Shown here one piece after another: positions 17,720 through 26,001 of a DNA stretch of 64,000 nt. The position numbers were made by a program, and so were the translations under genes. Where the stretch lies: positions 526,308-590,307 of the forward strand of contig MIAG01000001.1 of the NCBI GenBank assembly GCA_001829005.1, read 5' to 3'. The DNA is from Sphingobacteriia bacterium RIFOXYC2_FULL_35_18. Lineage in GTDB: Bacteria > Bacteroidota > Bacteroidia > Chitinophagales > Chitinophagaceae. Position 1 is the stretch's first letter. Every line of letters begins with the position of its first letter. The notes under the pieces were generated by a model. It worked only from the letters and a program-made list of their open reading frames with translations, had not been told where the DNA came from and did no database searches.

Positions 17720-19146
17720 AATTCATTAATCAATTTCAGTTGTACAACATTTTCAATATGCAAGGTATGTGGAAACATATCAACTGGTTGTATTTTGGTT
17801 ACTTGGTATTTTTCGCTCAATAAGGCCAAGTCTCTTGCTTGCGTTGCAGGATTACAGCTTACATAAACCACCGTAGGCGCTGCTATTTCCAGTAATTTTT
17901 TCACTAATTTTTCGTGCATTCCAGCTCTTGGTGGATCTGTAATTACAACGTCTGCTTTTCCATGTGCTTCAAAAAAATCATCATTGCAAATATCAATTAC
18001 ATCTCCTGCAAAAAAAGAAGCATGGTTTACCCCATTTAAAGCTGCATTTTCTTTGGCATCTTCTATAGCATCTGCAACCATTTCAACCCCAATCAGCTTT
18101 CTAGCATATTTGCTCACAAATAATCCAATACTTCCTGTTCCACAATACAAATCATAAACAAGCTGGCTGCCATCTAGTTCAGCAAATTCTCTAGTTACTG
18201 CATATAATTTTTCTGCCTGCTTAGTATTGGTTTGAAAAAATGATTTAGGACTTATCTTAAATGAAAGTTCTTCTAGTTTCTCAATGATATAGCCCTTACC
18301 ATGGTAAACGATGGGTTCTTGATCGTGAAGGCTATCATTCCTTTTACCATTGATGGTATATAAAAGGGTAGTTATTTCTGGGAATGATTGTAATAATTGG
18401 TCTAATAGCGCTATACGATGTTCTTTGTCTTCATAGGCAATGACCATATTCACCATCAACTCTCCTGTAGTACTGCTTCTAACGAGGAGGTTTCTAATCC
18501 ACCCTTCATGTGTTTTAATATTGTAAAATGGCAATTCATTCGCTAGAACATAAGCTGCTACTGCTTTTCTAATGAAGTTAGTGGGCTCTTCCTGCAAATG
18601 ACAAGTGTCTATTTCTACTACTTTATCAAAAAATCCGCGTACATGAAAACCTGCTGCTCCTGGCTGGTTATTGAAATCGACTCCTTCTGCTTTCATTCTT
18701 CTAAATTCATCCGTTGGGATGTATTTACGGGTAGCAAAAGTGTATTCCATTTTATTTCTATAGCCCCGAGTTGTATCGGCTCCAATTATAGGAGCTATTT
18801 CTGGAAGATTAATTTTTGCAATGCGGGTTAGGTTGTCGGTAACTTGTTTCTGTTTATAAAACAATTGCTTTTCATAGGGAAGCATCTGCCATTGGCAGCC
18901 TCCACAAACGCCAAAATGTTCACAAAAAGGGGTTACCCTATCCGAAGACAAGCTATGAATATGAACAGTATGCCCTTCGGCCCAATCGGCTTTGTTCTTA
19001 GATAATTGAACATCTACCACATCACCTGGAACTGCTCCCTCAATAAAAACTACTTTACCATCTACTCTAGCCAAAGACTTTCCTTCGGCGGCATAATCCT
19101 GTACCAGTATTTTCTCTAGTACAACTGTTTTTCGTTGTTTTCTCAC
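17716..19146 (-). CDS. rlmD: 23S rRNA (uracil-5-)-methyltransferase, RlmD/RumA type
   Basis: 476 residues starting at a GTG (19144-19146). The N-terminal TRAM domain (about 8-65) is followed by a four-cysteine iron-sulfur site starting Cys75, Cys81, Cys84 ('FCEHFGVCGGCQW') with a later Cys in 'IDTCHLQ'. The SAM-binding part shows 'VYDLYCGTGSIGLF', 'DPPRAGMH' and the catalytic 'VYVSCNPATQARDL'. It methylates a uridine of 23S rRNA (U1939 in E. coli numbering), although related TrmA-type targets cannot be excluded in this phylum. It heads a five-gene operon with two rhomboid and two EEP proteins. A -7-like box TACCTTTA ends exactly 4 bases before the GTG. Confidence 0.92.
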   Translation of the reverse strand: MRKQRKTVVLEKILVQDYAAEGKSLARVDGKVVFIEGAVPGDVVDVQLSKNKADWAEGHTVHIHSLSSDRVTPFCEHFGVCGGCQWQMLPYEKQLFYKQKQVTDNLTRIAKINLPEIAPIIGADTTRGYRNKMEYTFATRKYIPTDEFRRMKAEGVDFNNQPGAAGFHVRGFFDKVVEIDTCHLQEEPTNFIRKAVAAYVLANELPFYNIKTHEGWIRNLLVRSSTTGELMVNMVIAYEDKEHRIALLDQLLQSFPEITTLLYTINGKRNDSLHDQEPIVYHGKGYIIEKLEELSFKISPKSFFQTNTKQAEKLYAVTREFAELDGSQLVYDLYCGTGSIGLFVSKYARKLIGVEMVADAIEDAKENAALNGVNHASFFAGDVIDICNDDFFEAHGKADVVITDPPRAGMHEKLVKKLLEIAAPTVVYVSCNPATQARDLALLSEKYQVTKIQPVDMFPHTLHIENVVQLKLINEL

Positions 19147-19150
19147 GCTG

Positions 19151-19158
19151 TAAAGGTA
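19151..19158 (-). promoter_or_regulatory. -7-like box TACCTTTA of rlmD
   Basis: Seven of eight positions fit TAnnTTTG when the last base may be A. Four bases (CAGC) separate it from the GTG start on the reverse strand. At this spacing the predicted transcription start coincides with the start codon. Confidence 0.4.
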
Positions 19159-19213
19159 GGTCGTTTTCTATTTAGCCCCCTAAATTGCGTATTTTTAGCA
19201 CTAAATAAGGAAT

Positions 19214-20653
19214 ATGCGTTTTTTGATGTTCAGTGTGTTGATATTGATTCAGTTTCAAAGCTTATTAGCTCAACAAAAAAAGGTAGTTACTGGGGGAAGG
19301 GAGATCGCTATTACGCTTACCCCTCTTAAAAATTGTACGGTTTACTTAGGCAGCTACTTTGGGAAGGGGATGACGTTGGTTGATTCTACCCGTTTAGACC
19401 AAAATAGTAAAGGGGTATTTAAAGGTCCTAATAAGCTTACTACCGGTATTTACTTTGTGGTTTCTCCTACTTATACCATACAATTCGAGTTGTTGATGGA
19501 TCAGCAACAACGGTTTACTATTCAGGCAGATACAAGTGCCAAAGAATCTGCTATCATCAAAGGCTCTCCCGATAATGACTTATTTAAAGATTATGCTGGT
19601 TTTTCTAATGAAAAAGGAAGATTGCTGCAGCAATTGAAGTTGGCATTACAGTCTGCCAATGGTGCTGAAGCAGATAAAATCAGGGTTTCTATTGCCAATA
19701 CCGAAAAAGAAATCAAGCAGTATCAAACCAATATTCATAAGACAAAACCAACATCTTTATTGTCTTCCTTGTTTTATATAATGCAGCGCCCTGAATTACC
19801 ACCAGTGCCAATTGTAAAGGGTAAGCCAGATTCTGCTTATCCATACCAATATGTAAAACAACACTATTGGGACAATGTACTATTCAATGAAGATAGGTTG
19901 TTGAGAACACCCTTTTTCGAGCCCAAGTTAGATGAGTATTTTAAATACTATGTTTCTGCAGACCCTGATTCTATTATTTCTGAGGTTAAGCAAATGCTGC
20001 TGATGGCTCGCACTGGAAAAGAAATTTATCCTTATTTACTCACTAAGTTTACCAATAAATACATTAATCCTGAGTTTATGGGGCAGGATAAAGTGTTTGT
20101 TTATCTCTTTGAAAATTTTTATGCAAAAGGAGATACGGTTCTCTTAAATCCTGCATCACGAAAATCAATCACAGAAAGGGCTTACAGTTTAATGGCCAAT
20201 CAAATAGGCCAGCAAGCACCAGTGCTTAATTTAACCGATACCAGTGGAAAAAAAGTGGCATTATACGAGATAAATGCCCCATTTACCATTGTAACATTTT
20301 GGGACCCCAATTGTGGTCATTGTAAGGAAGAAATACCTAGGTATGATTCAATTTATAAAGCAAAATGGAAGTCATTAGGAGTAACTGTTTACTCAGTAAA
20401 TATTTATGAAAACGAGCATGCTGCTTGGAAAAAATTTATCGTTGAAAATAAATTGTCTGCTGATTGGTATCAAGTTTACCAAACCAAGGAAGATAAACTA
20501 GCAGAAGAAAAAGCAGGATTGCCCAACTATAGGCAGTTGTACGATATATTTAAAACCCCCACTGTTTATTTATTAGACAATAAGAAACGCATTTTAGCAA
20601 AGCAATTGTCGTTAGAACAATTTGATGCCTTAATGGACGCCAAAAAACGCTGA
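19214..20653 (+). CDS. Periplasmic thioredoxin-fold protein with DUF4369/DUF5106-like N-terminal part
   Basis: 479 residues with a signal peptide ('FSVLILIQFQSLLAQ'). An N-terminal beta-domain (about 25-120, 'CTVYLGSYFGKGMTLVDSTR') resembles DUF4369. A helical middle part resembles DUF5106. A C-terminal AhpC-TSA/thioredoxin domain (about 330-479) carries the redox motif C367-G-H-C370 in 'FWDPNCGHCKEE' and the cis-proline in 'FKTPTVYLL'. It probably acts as a periplasmic disulfide reductant or cytochrome-maturation-type (ResA-like) thiol protein; the partner is unknown. It is divergent from rlmD. Confidence 0.88.
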   Translation: MRFLMFSVLILIQFQSLLAQQKKVVTGGREIAITLTPLKNCTVYLGSYFGKGMTLVDSTRLDQNSKGVFKGPNKLTTGIYFVVSPTYTIQFELLMDQQQRFTIQADTSAKESAIIKGSPDNDLFKDYAGFSNEKGRLLQQLKLALQSANGAEADKIRVSIANTEKEIKQYQTNIHKTKPTSLLSSLFYIMQRPELPPVPIVKGKPDSAYPYQYVKQHYWDNVLFNEDRLLRTPFFEPKLDEYFKYYVSADPDSIISEVKQMLLMARTGKEIYPYLLTKFTNKYINPEFMGQDKVFVYLFENFYAKGDTVLLNPASRKSITERAYSLMANQIGQQAPVLNLTDTSGKKVALYEINAPFTIVTFWDPNCGHCKEEIPRYDSIYKAKWKSLGVTVYSVNIYENEHAAWKKFIVENKLSADWYQVYQTKEDKLAEEKAGLPNYRQLYDIFKTPTVYLLDNKKRILAKQLSLEQFDALMDAKKR

Positions 20654-20717
20654 TTTTATGCAAGAGACTGATTTCTAATTGATATCTGTTTAAACTATGA
20701 TGTAGTCACTTTACATC

Positions 20718-20933
20718 ATGGAACATATATATGAAGAAATCAAAGAAAGGCACCACCAAAAGTTGCGTGTGCCAGCTGCCATCATAAGTTCTATCATGTT
20801 TACCTTCTTGATAACTGTTTTCCTTATGATGACCAATAACTACATACAATCTAGCAAGGAATCTGATCAAAACCTTTCTGTAGTAAGCAATACAGCGGAA
20901 AACAATCTTTCAATAATTGCAGCCAGTAATTAG
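20718..20933 (+). CDS. Small single-pass membrane protein, unknown function
   Basis: A 71-residue protein with a charged N-terminus ('MEHIYEEIKERHHQKLRVP') and one hydrophobic helix (about residues 21-41). The polar C-terminus is rich in Ser and Asn and probably lies in the periplasm. It has its own rho-independent terminator 40 bases after the stop, which supports a real transcription unit. No family is recognised. TCACTTTA, four bases before the ATG, loosely resembles a -7 box. Confidence 0.6.
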   Translation: MEHIYEEIKERHHQKLRVPAAIISSIMFTFLITVFLMMTNNYIQSSKESDQNLSVVSNTAENNLSIIAASN

Positions 20934-20972
20934 CGTTTAGCATAATTTTTTATTTATATCCCCCGAGTGTAC

Positions 20973-21006
20973 GCGGAATCATCATTTATGGTGATTCCGC
21001 TTTTTT
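20973..21006 (+). terminator. Rho-independent terminator after the small membrane protein gene
   Basis: Perfect 9-bp stem (GCGGAATCA / TGATTCCGC) with a 10-base loop, followed by TTTTTT. Confidence 0.85.
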
Positions 21007-21101
21007 ATGACTAATCTCATTTTTTTTGAATGATCTTATTGGTAAATTTAATTAGGGGTTGTATCCCTAGTTTAAGGGAAAACGCAGCATCCTTAATTGG
21101 T

Positions 21102-21109
21102 TAAATTTG
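21102..21109 (+). promoter_or_regulatory. -7 promoter box TAAATTTG ahead of the signalling operon
   Basis: Exact TAnnTTTG match about 55 bases before the NarL-type regulator ATG at 21165. No obvious -33 TTG at normal spacing. The remainder of 21007-21164 is AT-rich without a visible gene. Confidence 0.45.
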
Positions 21110-21164
21110 TATAAGTTTTTAGTTACAATTCTTATTTATTACAAGAATTGCAAAAGAATATAGA

Positions 21165-21812
21165 ATGTATTTGATAGGTATAATAGAAGATGATATTCAA
21201 TTGAGAAAAACCATGGAAAATTATATTTCCTTGCAACAGGATCTTTCCTTGGTTTTTTCATGTAATAGAATCGAAAAATGGATTAGTATCAGACAAGATG
21301 CAGGTATAATACCCGATTGCATTTTATTAGATATAGGCTTGCCTGGAATATCTGGCTTAGACGCTATTTCTATAATTAGTAGTTATTACCCTGGGGTTAA
21401 AATATTGGTAATAACGGGTATGGAGGATCCATTGGTTGCTTGGCAAGCAATGATGAATGGGGCAAACGGGTTTTTATTAAAGCCTTTCAGATTGGCAGAA
21501 ATGCAAAAACAATTGGAGATTTTACAATCTGGCGGAACCGTTTTAGAGCCCGAAATAATGACTGGTTTAATTCAAACAGCAAGAAATAGATTTAATTCCG
21601 CAGGTGGAATAGAGCGGTTTCAAGAATTTGGATTAACACAAAGAGAAATTCAGGTTGCTGAGTTATTGTTAGCAGGATCTAGTTATAAAGAAATCTCAAT
21701 CATTTTAAATGTTTCTTATACCACTGTGAATGAGCATATAAAAAATATTTATAAAAAAGTAAAAGTAAATTCTAAAATGGCATTCATTAATAGAGTGTCG
21801 GGTAAGAACTAA
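21165..21812 (+). CDS. NarL/LuxR-type response regulator
   Basis: 215 residues. The receiver domain (about 1-120) has acidic residues 8-10 ('IIEDD'), phospho-acceptor Asp56 ('LLDIGLPG'), a Thr/Ser switch in 'VITGM' and Lys in 'LLKPF'. The C-terminal LuxR helix-turn-helix (about 148-210) reads 'GLTQREIQVAELLLAGSSYK' and 'VSYTTVNEHIKNIYKKV'. It binds DNA when phosphorylated. It is first in a five-gene same-strand signalling cluster. The kinases beside it are HisKA-type rather than HisKA_3, so its cognate kinase may lie elsewhere. Confidence 0.92.
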   Translation: MYLIGIIEDDIQLRKTMENYISLQQDLSLVFSCNRIEKWISIRQDAGIIPDCILLDIGLPGISGLDAISIISSYYPGVKILVITGMEDPLVAWQAMMNGANGFLLKPFRLAEMQKQLEILQSGGTVLEPEIMTGLIQTARNRFNSAGGIERFQEFGLTQREIQVAELLLAGSSYKEISIILNVSYTTVNEHIKNIYKKVKVNSKMAFINRVSGKN

Positions 21813-21828
21813 AACTGATTCGTTTCTA

Positions 21829-22227
21829 ATGATAAACAAAGAGAACTCATACACCATACTTATTGCCGACGACGATGAAATTAATCGGGTGATTTTAAAA
21901 CATATGTTGAAGTATGTTGATGCAGAAATTATTTGTGTTTCTGATGGTGAAGAAGTGATGGCGTTCTTAAATGAAAATGGCAATAGTAAAGTTATTTTGT
22001 TACTCGACCTCAATATGCCAAATATGGATGGGAATGAAGTGATAGCAAGAGTAAATATGGAGAGTTCACTTAAAAGTAGAATTAGAATTATTGTAATTAC
22101 AGCTAATTTATTATCTGCTTATTTAAAAATTGGTATGGGAGATAGTGTGCTTGAATGTTTAGAAAAACCAGTAAATAAAGAAGAGTTAATTAATCTAATC
22201 AAATTGGGTTCAGCACAATTAAATTAA
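21829..22227 (+). CDS. Stand-alone receiver-domain protein
   Basis: 132 residues consisting only of a CheY-like receiver: acidic triad at 14-16 ('IADDD'), phospho-acceptor Asp60 ('LLLDLNMPNMDG'), Thr in 'VITAN' and Lys in 'CLEKPV'. With no output domain it probably acts as a phosphotransfer or phosphate-sink partner of the adjacent kinase. It lies 16 bases after the NarL-type regulator and 6 bases before the PAS kinase. Confidence 0.9.
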   Translation: MINKENSYTILIADDDEINRVILKHMLKYVDAEIICVSDGEEVMAFLNENGNSKVILLLDLNMPNMDGNEVIARVNMESSLKSRIRIIVITANLLSAYLKIGMGDSVLECLEKPVNKEELINLIKLGSAQLN

Positions 22228-22233
22228 TCAAAT

Positions 22234-24135
22234 ATGAATCTGAAAAAAGAGGAATTATCCTTTATATTCAATAGTCTGCCCAATGCAGTACTATTTGAGT
22301 CTTCAGATCATACTGTGCAATATGTTAACCAAACTTTTTGTACCCTTTTTGGAATTGATGCTCCTGCCGATATTTTAATTGGTACCAATTGCAAAGACAA
22401 TGCAGTTCAGTCGGCTCATTACTTTTCTGAGCCGTCTCTTTTTTTATCTAGAATTGAATCCATCTATGCCAATGGACAGGAAGTATTGAATGAAGAAATC
22501 CGATTTGTAAGCGGCCAAACCTTATTGCGCGATTATAAACCCATGACTATTGATGGAAATATCATTGGTCATCTTTGGTTATACAAGAAGCCAGATACTG
22601 ATATTAACTTTTTAAGTGCAGCTTCGTCTGAGCGACATTTTTATGAAGACCTTTTAGATAATATACCAGCTGATATTGCCATTTTTGATCCCTCACATCG
22701 CTATCTGTTTGTAAACAAATTGGCTATTTCAAAAAAAGAAATACGTGATTGGATTATTGGAAAAGACGATTTTGATTATTGCAAATTTGCAAATAAGCCT
22801 ATAGATGCTGCAGTAAGTAGGAGAAGCCTTTTTGAGAAAGCCATACGTTCAAAAAAAACAGTTGAGTTTGAAGAAGTCAATTTAGATAGCGTTGGAAATA
22901 AAGTTTATAACTTAAGAAGATTTCAACCTGTTTTAGGAGTAAGTGAAAATGTAGAGTATGTAATTGGTTATGGAATTAATATTTCTAGTATCAGGGAAAG
23001 TGAGCAAAGGCTACAACAACACTATGATGAACTGGGATTAATGTTTAATAATATTGACCAGTTGGTTGTTACTTTAGATATGACTGGCACGGTCAATTTT
23101 GTGAATTCACAGTGGTTAACACTTACTGGTCTTGAGAAGGAAATGTTGGGCGAGAACAGTATTTTTAGATTAATTGAGTCTGGATTAGAACAGTTTAGAA
23201 AAACATTATTTACTGTTTTCAGTGGACATACAGTACCAATCAGAAAAGAAAATCAGGTAATTATAACAGACAAGCTTGGACGGCTGAGAACACTTAGGTA
23301 TTATATGTCTAGGTTTAATCAGGTTGAAGAAAGAGGTCAAATTGTGGCAATATTTTTTACTGATATTACCGACCAGCTAAGGGCCGAACAAGATTTGTTA
23401 GATGCTGCTATAAAAGAGAGAAGTTTGAGCGACATGAAAACAAACTTTATGTCGATGGTTTCTCATGAATTAAGGACTCCCCTTTCTGTGATTCTGTCTA
23501 GTGCAGAAATTCTCGAAATGATTTATAGCAAATTGCCTTCAAAAGAAATAGAAAAAGGTGCTGCTTATATAAATAGGATTATTGGGCAAGTAGATAAAAT
23601 GACTCAATTAATGAATGATTTTTTATTCATTAGTAAGATTGAGTCTGGGAAAATTATACCGCAATTAGAACTCATAGATGTTAATTCTCTACTAAATGAA
23701 ATTAAAGAAGAATCATATAGTCCTTGGTCTGATGGCAGGTTCCTCAAAATGATTTTTAAAGGAAATCCTAGTTTGGTAAAATTTGATAAGACCATGATTA
23801 GGCATATCCTTATTAATTTATTGAATAATGCATTTAAGTATTCTGCTAATTCTAAAGAGTCGCCAATTGTTAGAGTTAGCTATACTAGATCATGGTGGTT
23901 TTTAACAGTGGTTGATTGTGGAATTGGAATAGAAGAAGACGATATAATCAAATTGGGCGAGCCCTTTATACGTGGATCTAATGTTGGCGAAATCGAAGGA
24001 ACAGGCTTGGGACTAATGACCATCAAATTTTTCACAGATCATCATCGTGGTTCATTTAGAGTAAGGAGTAAAAAAAATAAGGGTACAATAGTAACCATTC
24101 GCTTTCCATACGATATGAATAAAACTGGTAAATAA
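22234..24135 (+). CDS. Multi-PAS soluble sensor histidine kinase
   Basis: 633 residues with no membrane helix. There are three PAS-like regions (about 5-115, 135-255, 265-385), including 'NLPADIAIFDP'-like and 'TGTVNFVNSQWLTLTGLE' segments. The HisKA domain has 'MVSHELRTPLSVI' with His411. The HATPase_c domain has N-box 'LINLLNNAFKYS', G1 'VVDCGIGIEEDD' and G2 'EGTGLGLMT'. It probably senses a cytoplasmic signal through its PAS domains. Its stop overlaps the next gene's ATG as TAATG, which suggests it phosphorylates or is regulated by the receiver-kinase fusion. Confidence 0.92.
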   Translation: MNLKKEELSFIFNSLPNAVLFESSDHTVQYVNQTFCTLFGIDAPADILIGTNCKDNAVQSAHYFSEPSLFLSRIESIYANGQEVLNEEIRFVSGQTLLRDYKPMTIDGNIIGHLWLYKKPDTDINFLSAASSERHFYEDLLDNIPADIAIFDPSHRYLFVNKLAISKKEIRDWIIGKDDFDYCKFANKPIDAAVSRRSLFEKAIRSKKTVEFEEVNLDSVGNKVYNLRRFQPVLGVSENVEYVIGYGINISSIRESEQRLQQHYDELGLMFNNIDQLVVTLDMTGTVNFVNSQWLTLTGLEKEMLGENSIFRLIESGLEQFRKTLFTVFSGHTVPIRKENQVIITDKLGRLRTLRYYMSRFNQVEERGQIVAIFFTDITDQLRAEQDLLDAAIKERSLSDMKTNFMSMVSHELRTPLSVILSSAEILEMIYSKLPSKEIEKGAAYINRIIGQVDKMTQLMNDFLFISKIESGKIIPQLELIDVNSLLNEIKEESYSPWSDGRFLKMIFKGNPSLVKFDKTMIRHILINLLNNAFKYSANSKESPIVRVSYTRSWWFLTVVDCGIGIEEDDIIKLGEPFIRGSNVGEIEGTGLGLMTIKFFTDHHRGSFRVRSKKNKGTIVTIRFPYDMNKTGK

Positions 24136-25211
24136 TGAGTAAAAAAATTTTAGTAGTAGAAGACGAAAAAGATATTCGCGATTCTTTAAAAACAATTTTA
24201 GAGTTGAACGACTATGAAGTGGAAACTGCAGAGAATGGTCAAGTAGGATTAGACAAGGCTATTGAACGAAAGCCAGATTTAATTCTTTGCGATGTAATGA
24301 TGCCGGTTTTAGATGGGTTTGGATTATTGGAGCAATTGCGTAAAAAGGCAATTGAAACCCCCTTAATTTTTCTCACTGCAAAAGCTCAATACAACGACTT
24401 AAGGACTGGTATGAATTTAGGCGCAGATGATTATATTTTTAAACCTTTTAAAAGTGCGGAACTGCTTCAATCTATTGAAAGAAGATTAGAAAGAAAAGAC
24501 CAATTAGAGCACCACTTAAAAAGTTTAATTAATAGTCTTGAGCAAACTATTATACTCATGGTTGGCCATGAGTTCAAAACCCCGATGCATGGAATCTTGT
24601 CTTTTACCAATTTAATTAAACAAAAAGCCAATGATTTAGCCAACGATGAGATTGAAGATTTTTGCAACTACTTAGAAAGATCAAGCAATAGGTTAAAGCA
24701 GACTTTTAGTAAAATAAAAGTGTACTACGACTTAAAGTTATCTGGTATTGCTCCAGTGAGTGACCGAAGCAAGGTTCGGCTAGATTTATTGGTGCAGCAT
24801 ATTGCCAACCAAGTTGCAGCTGATCATAATAGAGTTGCTAATTTGAGTGTAGCAACAATGGATCCAATAGAATTTAATATTAGTGTTGAATTATTTTCTA
24901 TTGCTTTATATGAGTTAATTGATAATGCGTTTAAATTTTCTGATAAAGATGGACTCGTATCAATCAATCTTACTGCTGGTCTTAATGGCGTTAGTATAGA
25001 AATAATTGACCAAGGAAAATTGTGTAAAGCATCTGAGCTAAATGTTCAATCTGGTGCTATAGGTCAAATTAAGCGTTCCAAGTTTGAGCAACAAGGCTTA
25101 GGTATAGGACTTGCATTAGCCATGTTAATTGTAAATAGCCAAAATGGACAAATATTTTTTGAAGATGTAAAGCCACAAGGTATTAGAACTGAAATTTCAT
25201 TGAACCAATAA
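24135..25211 (+). CDS. Receiver-histidine kinase fusion (receiver at the N-terminus)
   Basis: 358 residues. The N-terminal receiver (about 1-120) has acidic residues 9-11 and Asp53 ('LILCDVMMP'). A short HisKA-like region follows with 'MVGHEFKTPMHG' and His145. The HATPase_c domain shows 'YELIDNAFKFSDKDG', 'IIDQG' and 'QQGLGIGLALAM'. The order receiver-kinase is the reverse of classical hybrid kinases, so phosphorylation of Asp53 may switch the kinase. The start codon overlaps the previous stop. It feeds plausibly to the receiver-AraC protein 9 bases downstream. Confidence 0.9.
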   Translation: MSKKILVVEDEKDIRDSLKTILELNDYEVETAENGQVGLDKAIERKPDLILCDVMMPVLDGFGLLEQLRKKAIETPLIFLTAKAQYNDLRTGMNLGADDYIFKPFKSAELLQSIERRLERKDQLEHHLKSLINSLEQTIILMVGHEFKTPMHGILSFTNLIKQKANDLANDEIEDFCNYLERSSNRLKQTFSKIKVYYDLKLSGIAPVSDRSKVRLDLLVQHIANQVAADHNRVANLSVATMDPIEFNISVELFSIALYELIDNAFKFSDKDGLVSINLTAGLNGVSIEIIDQGKLCKASELNVQSGAIGQIKRSKFEQQGLGIGLALAMLIVNSQNGQIFFEDVKPQGIRTEISLNQ

Positions 25212-25220
25212 TCCATATTC

Positions 25221-25991
25221 ATGAACGAAAGAAAAAAGGTACTTATAGTAGAAGATACCAAAATGCTCCGAATGTCACTTGAAGTAATTCTTCAGGAAAC
25301 CTATGAAGTAGCTGGTGCTGCTGATGGTAATGAAGCCTTAGAAATACTCCGCAGCTTTTCGCCAGATATTATACTGCTCGATTTAATGTTGCCCTATCCA
25401 TTAGATGGATTTTCTTTATTGCGCTTATTTAAGAGTAGCCCTACAACCAATAGCGTTCCTGTTATTATTATTTCAGGTATGTCTGGAGATGATAAAATTA
25501 TTCAAGGATTAGAGTTAGGTGCCAATGACTTTATGGTTAAGCCAATAAAGTCTAAAGAGTTACTGCTTAAGATAAGGAATCTTACAGGTATTGTTCAGAT
25601 TAACGAAGAGAATGCAAAACAAAAAAGATTGCTTTCAACTAGAGGGTCTTCTAACGGAAATTCCAAAGATTTTTTTGAAGATTCGTTTGAAGCAATTGTA
25701 GAAAAATTAAACGAAGACGAATTAAATACAATACCAGCTATTGCTAAAAAAATGTCTGTTAGTGTTTCTACACTAGAGAGAATGATAAAGGCTAAGTATA
25801 AAATGACGCCCAAGCAATACATCACAGAAATAAAACTGATGAAGGCAGAAGTGTTATTGCGTCAGGGTAATACCAGTGTGAAACAAGTTTCTTTTCAATC
25901 TGGCTTCAATTCTGTAGCCTATTTTTGTCATTGCTTTAAGAAAAAATACGGCAAACCACCTAAAGCATATTCAGCCAATTTTATTGGTTAA
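25221..25991 (+). CDS. Response regulator with AraC-type DNA-binding domain
   Basis: 256 residues. The receiver (about 1-122) carries phospho-acceptor Asp54 ('ILLDLMLP') and 'DFMVKPIKS'. A linker of about 35 residues leads to an AraC HTH_18 domain (about 165-253): 'AIAKKMSVSVSTLERMIKAK', 'VKQVSFQSGFNSVAYFCHCF' and 'YGKPPKAYS'. It is last in the cluster and convergent with the GAF/PAS kinase (10 bases between stops). It is probably the transcriptional output of this phosphorelay. Confidence 0.92.
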   Translation: MNERKKVLIVEDTKMLRMSLEVILQETYEVAGAADGNEALEILRSFSPDIILLDLMLPYPLDGFSLLRLFKSSPTTNSVPVIIISGMSGDDKIIQGLELGANDFMVKPIKSKELLLKIRNLTGIVQINEENAKQKRLLSTRGSSNGNSKDFFEDSFEAIVEKLNEDELNTIPAIAKKMSVSVSTLERMIKAKYKMTPKQYITEIKLMKAEVLLRQGNTSVKQVSFQSGFNSVAYFCHCFKKKYGKPPKAYSANFIG

Positions 25992-26001
25992 TAAAATAAG
26001 T

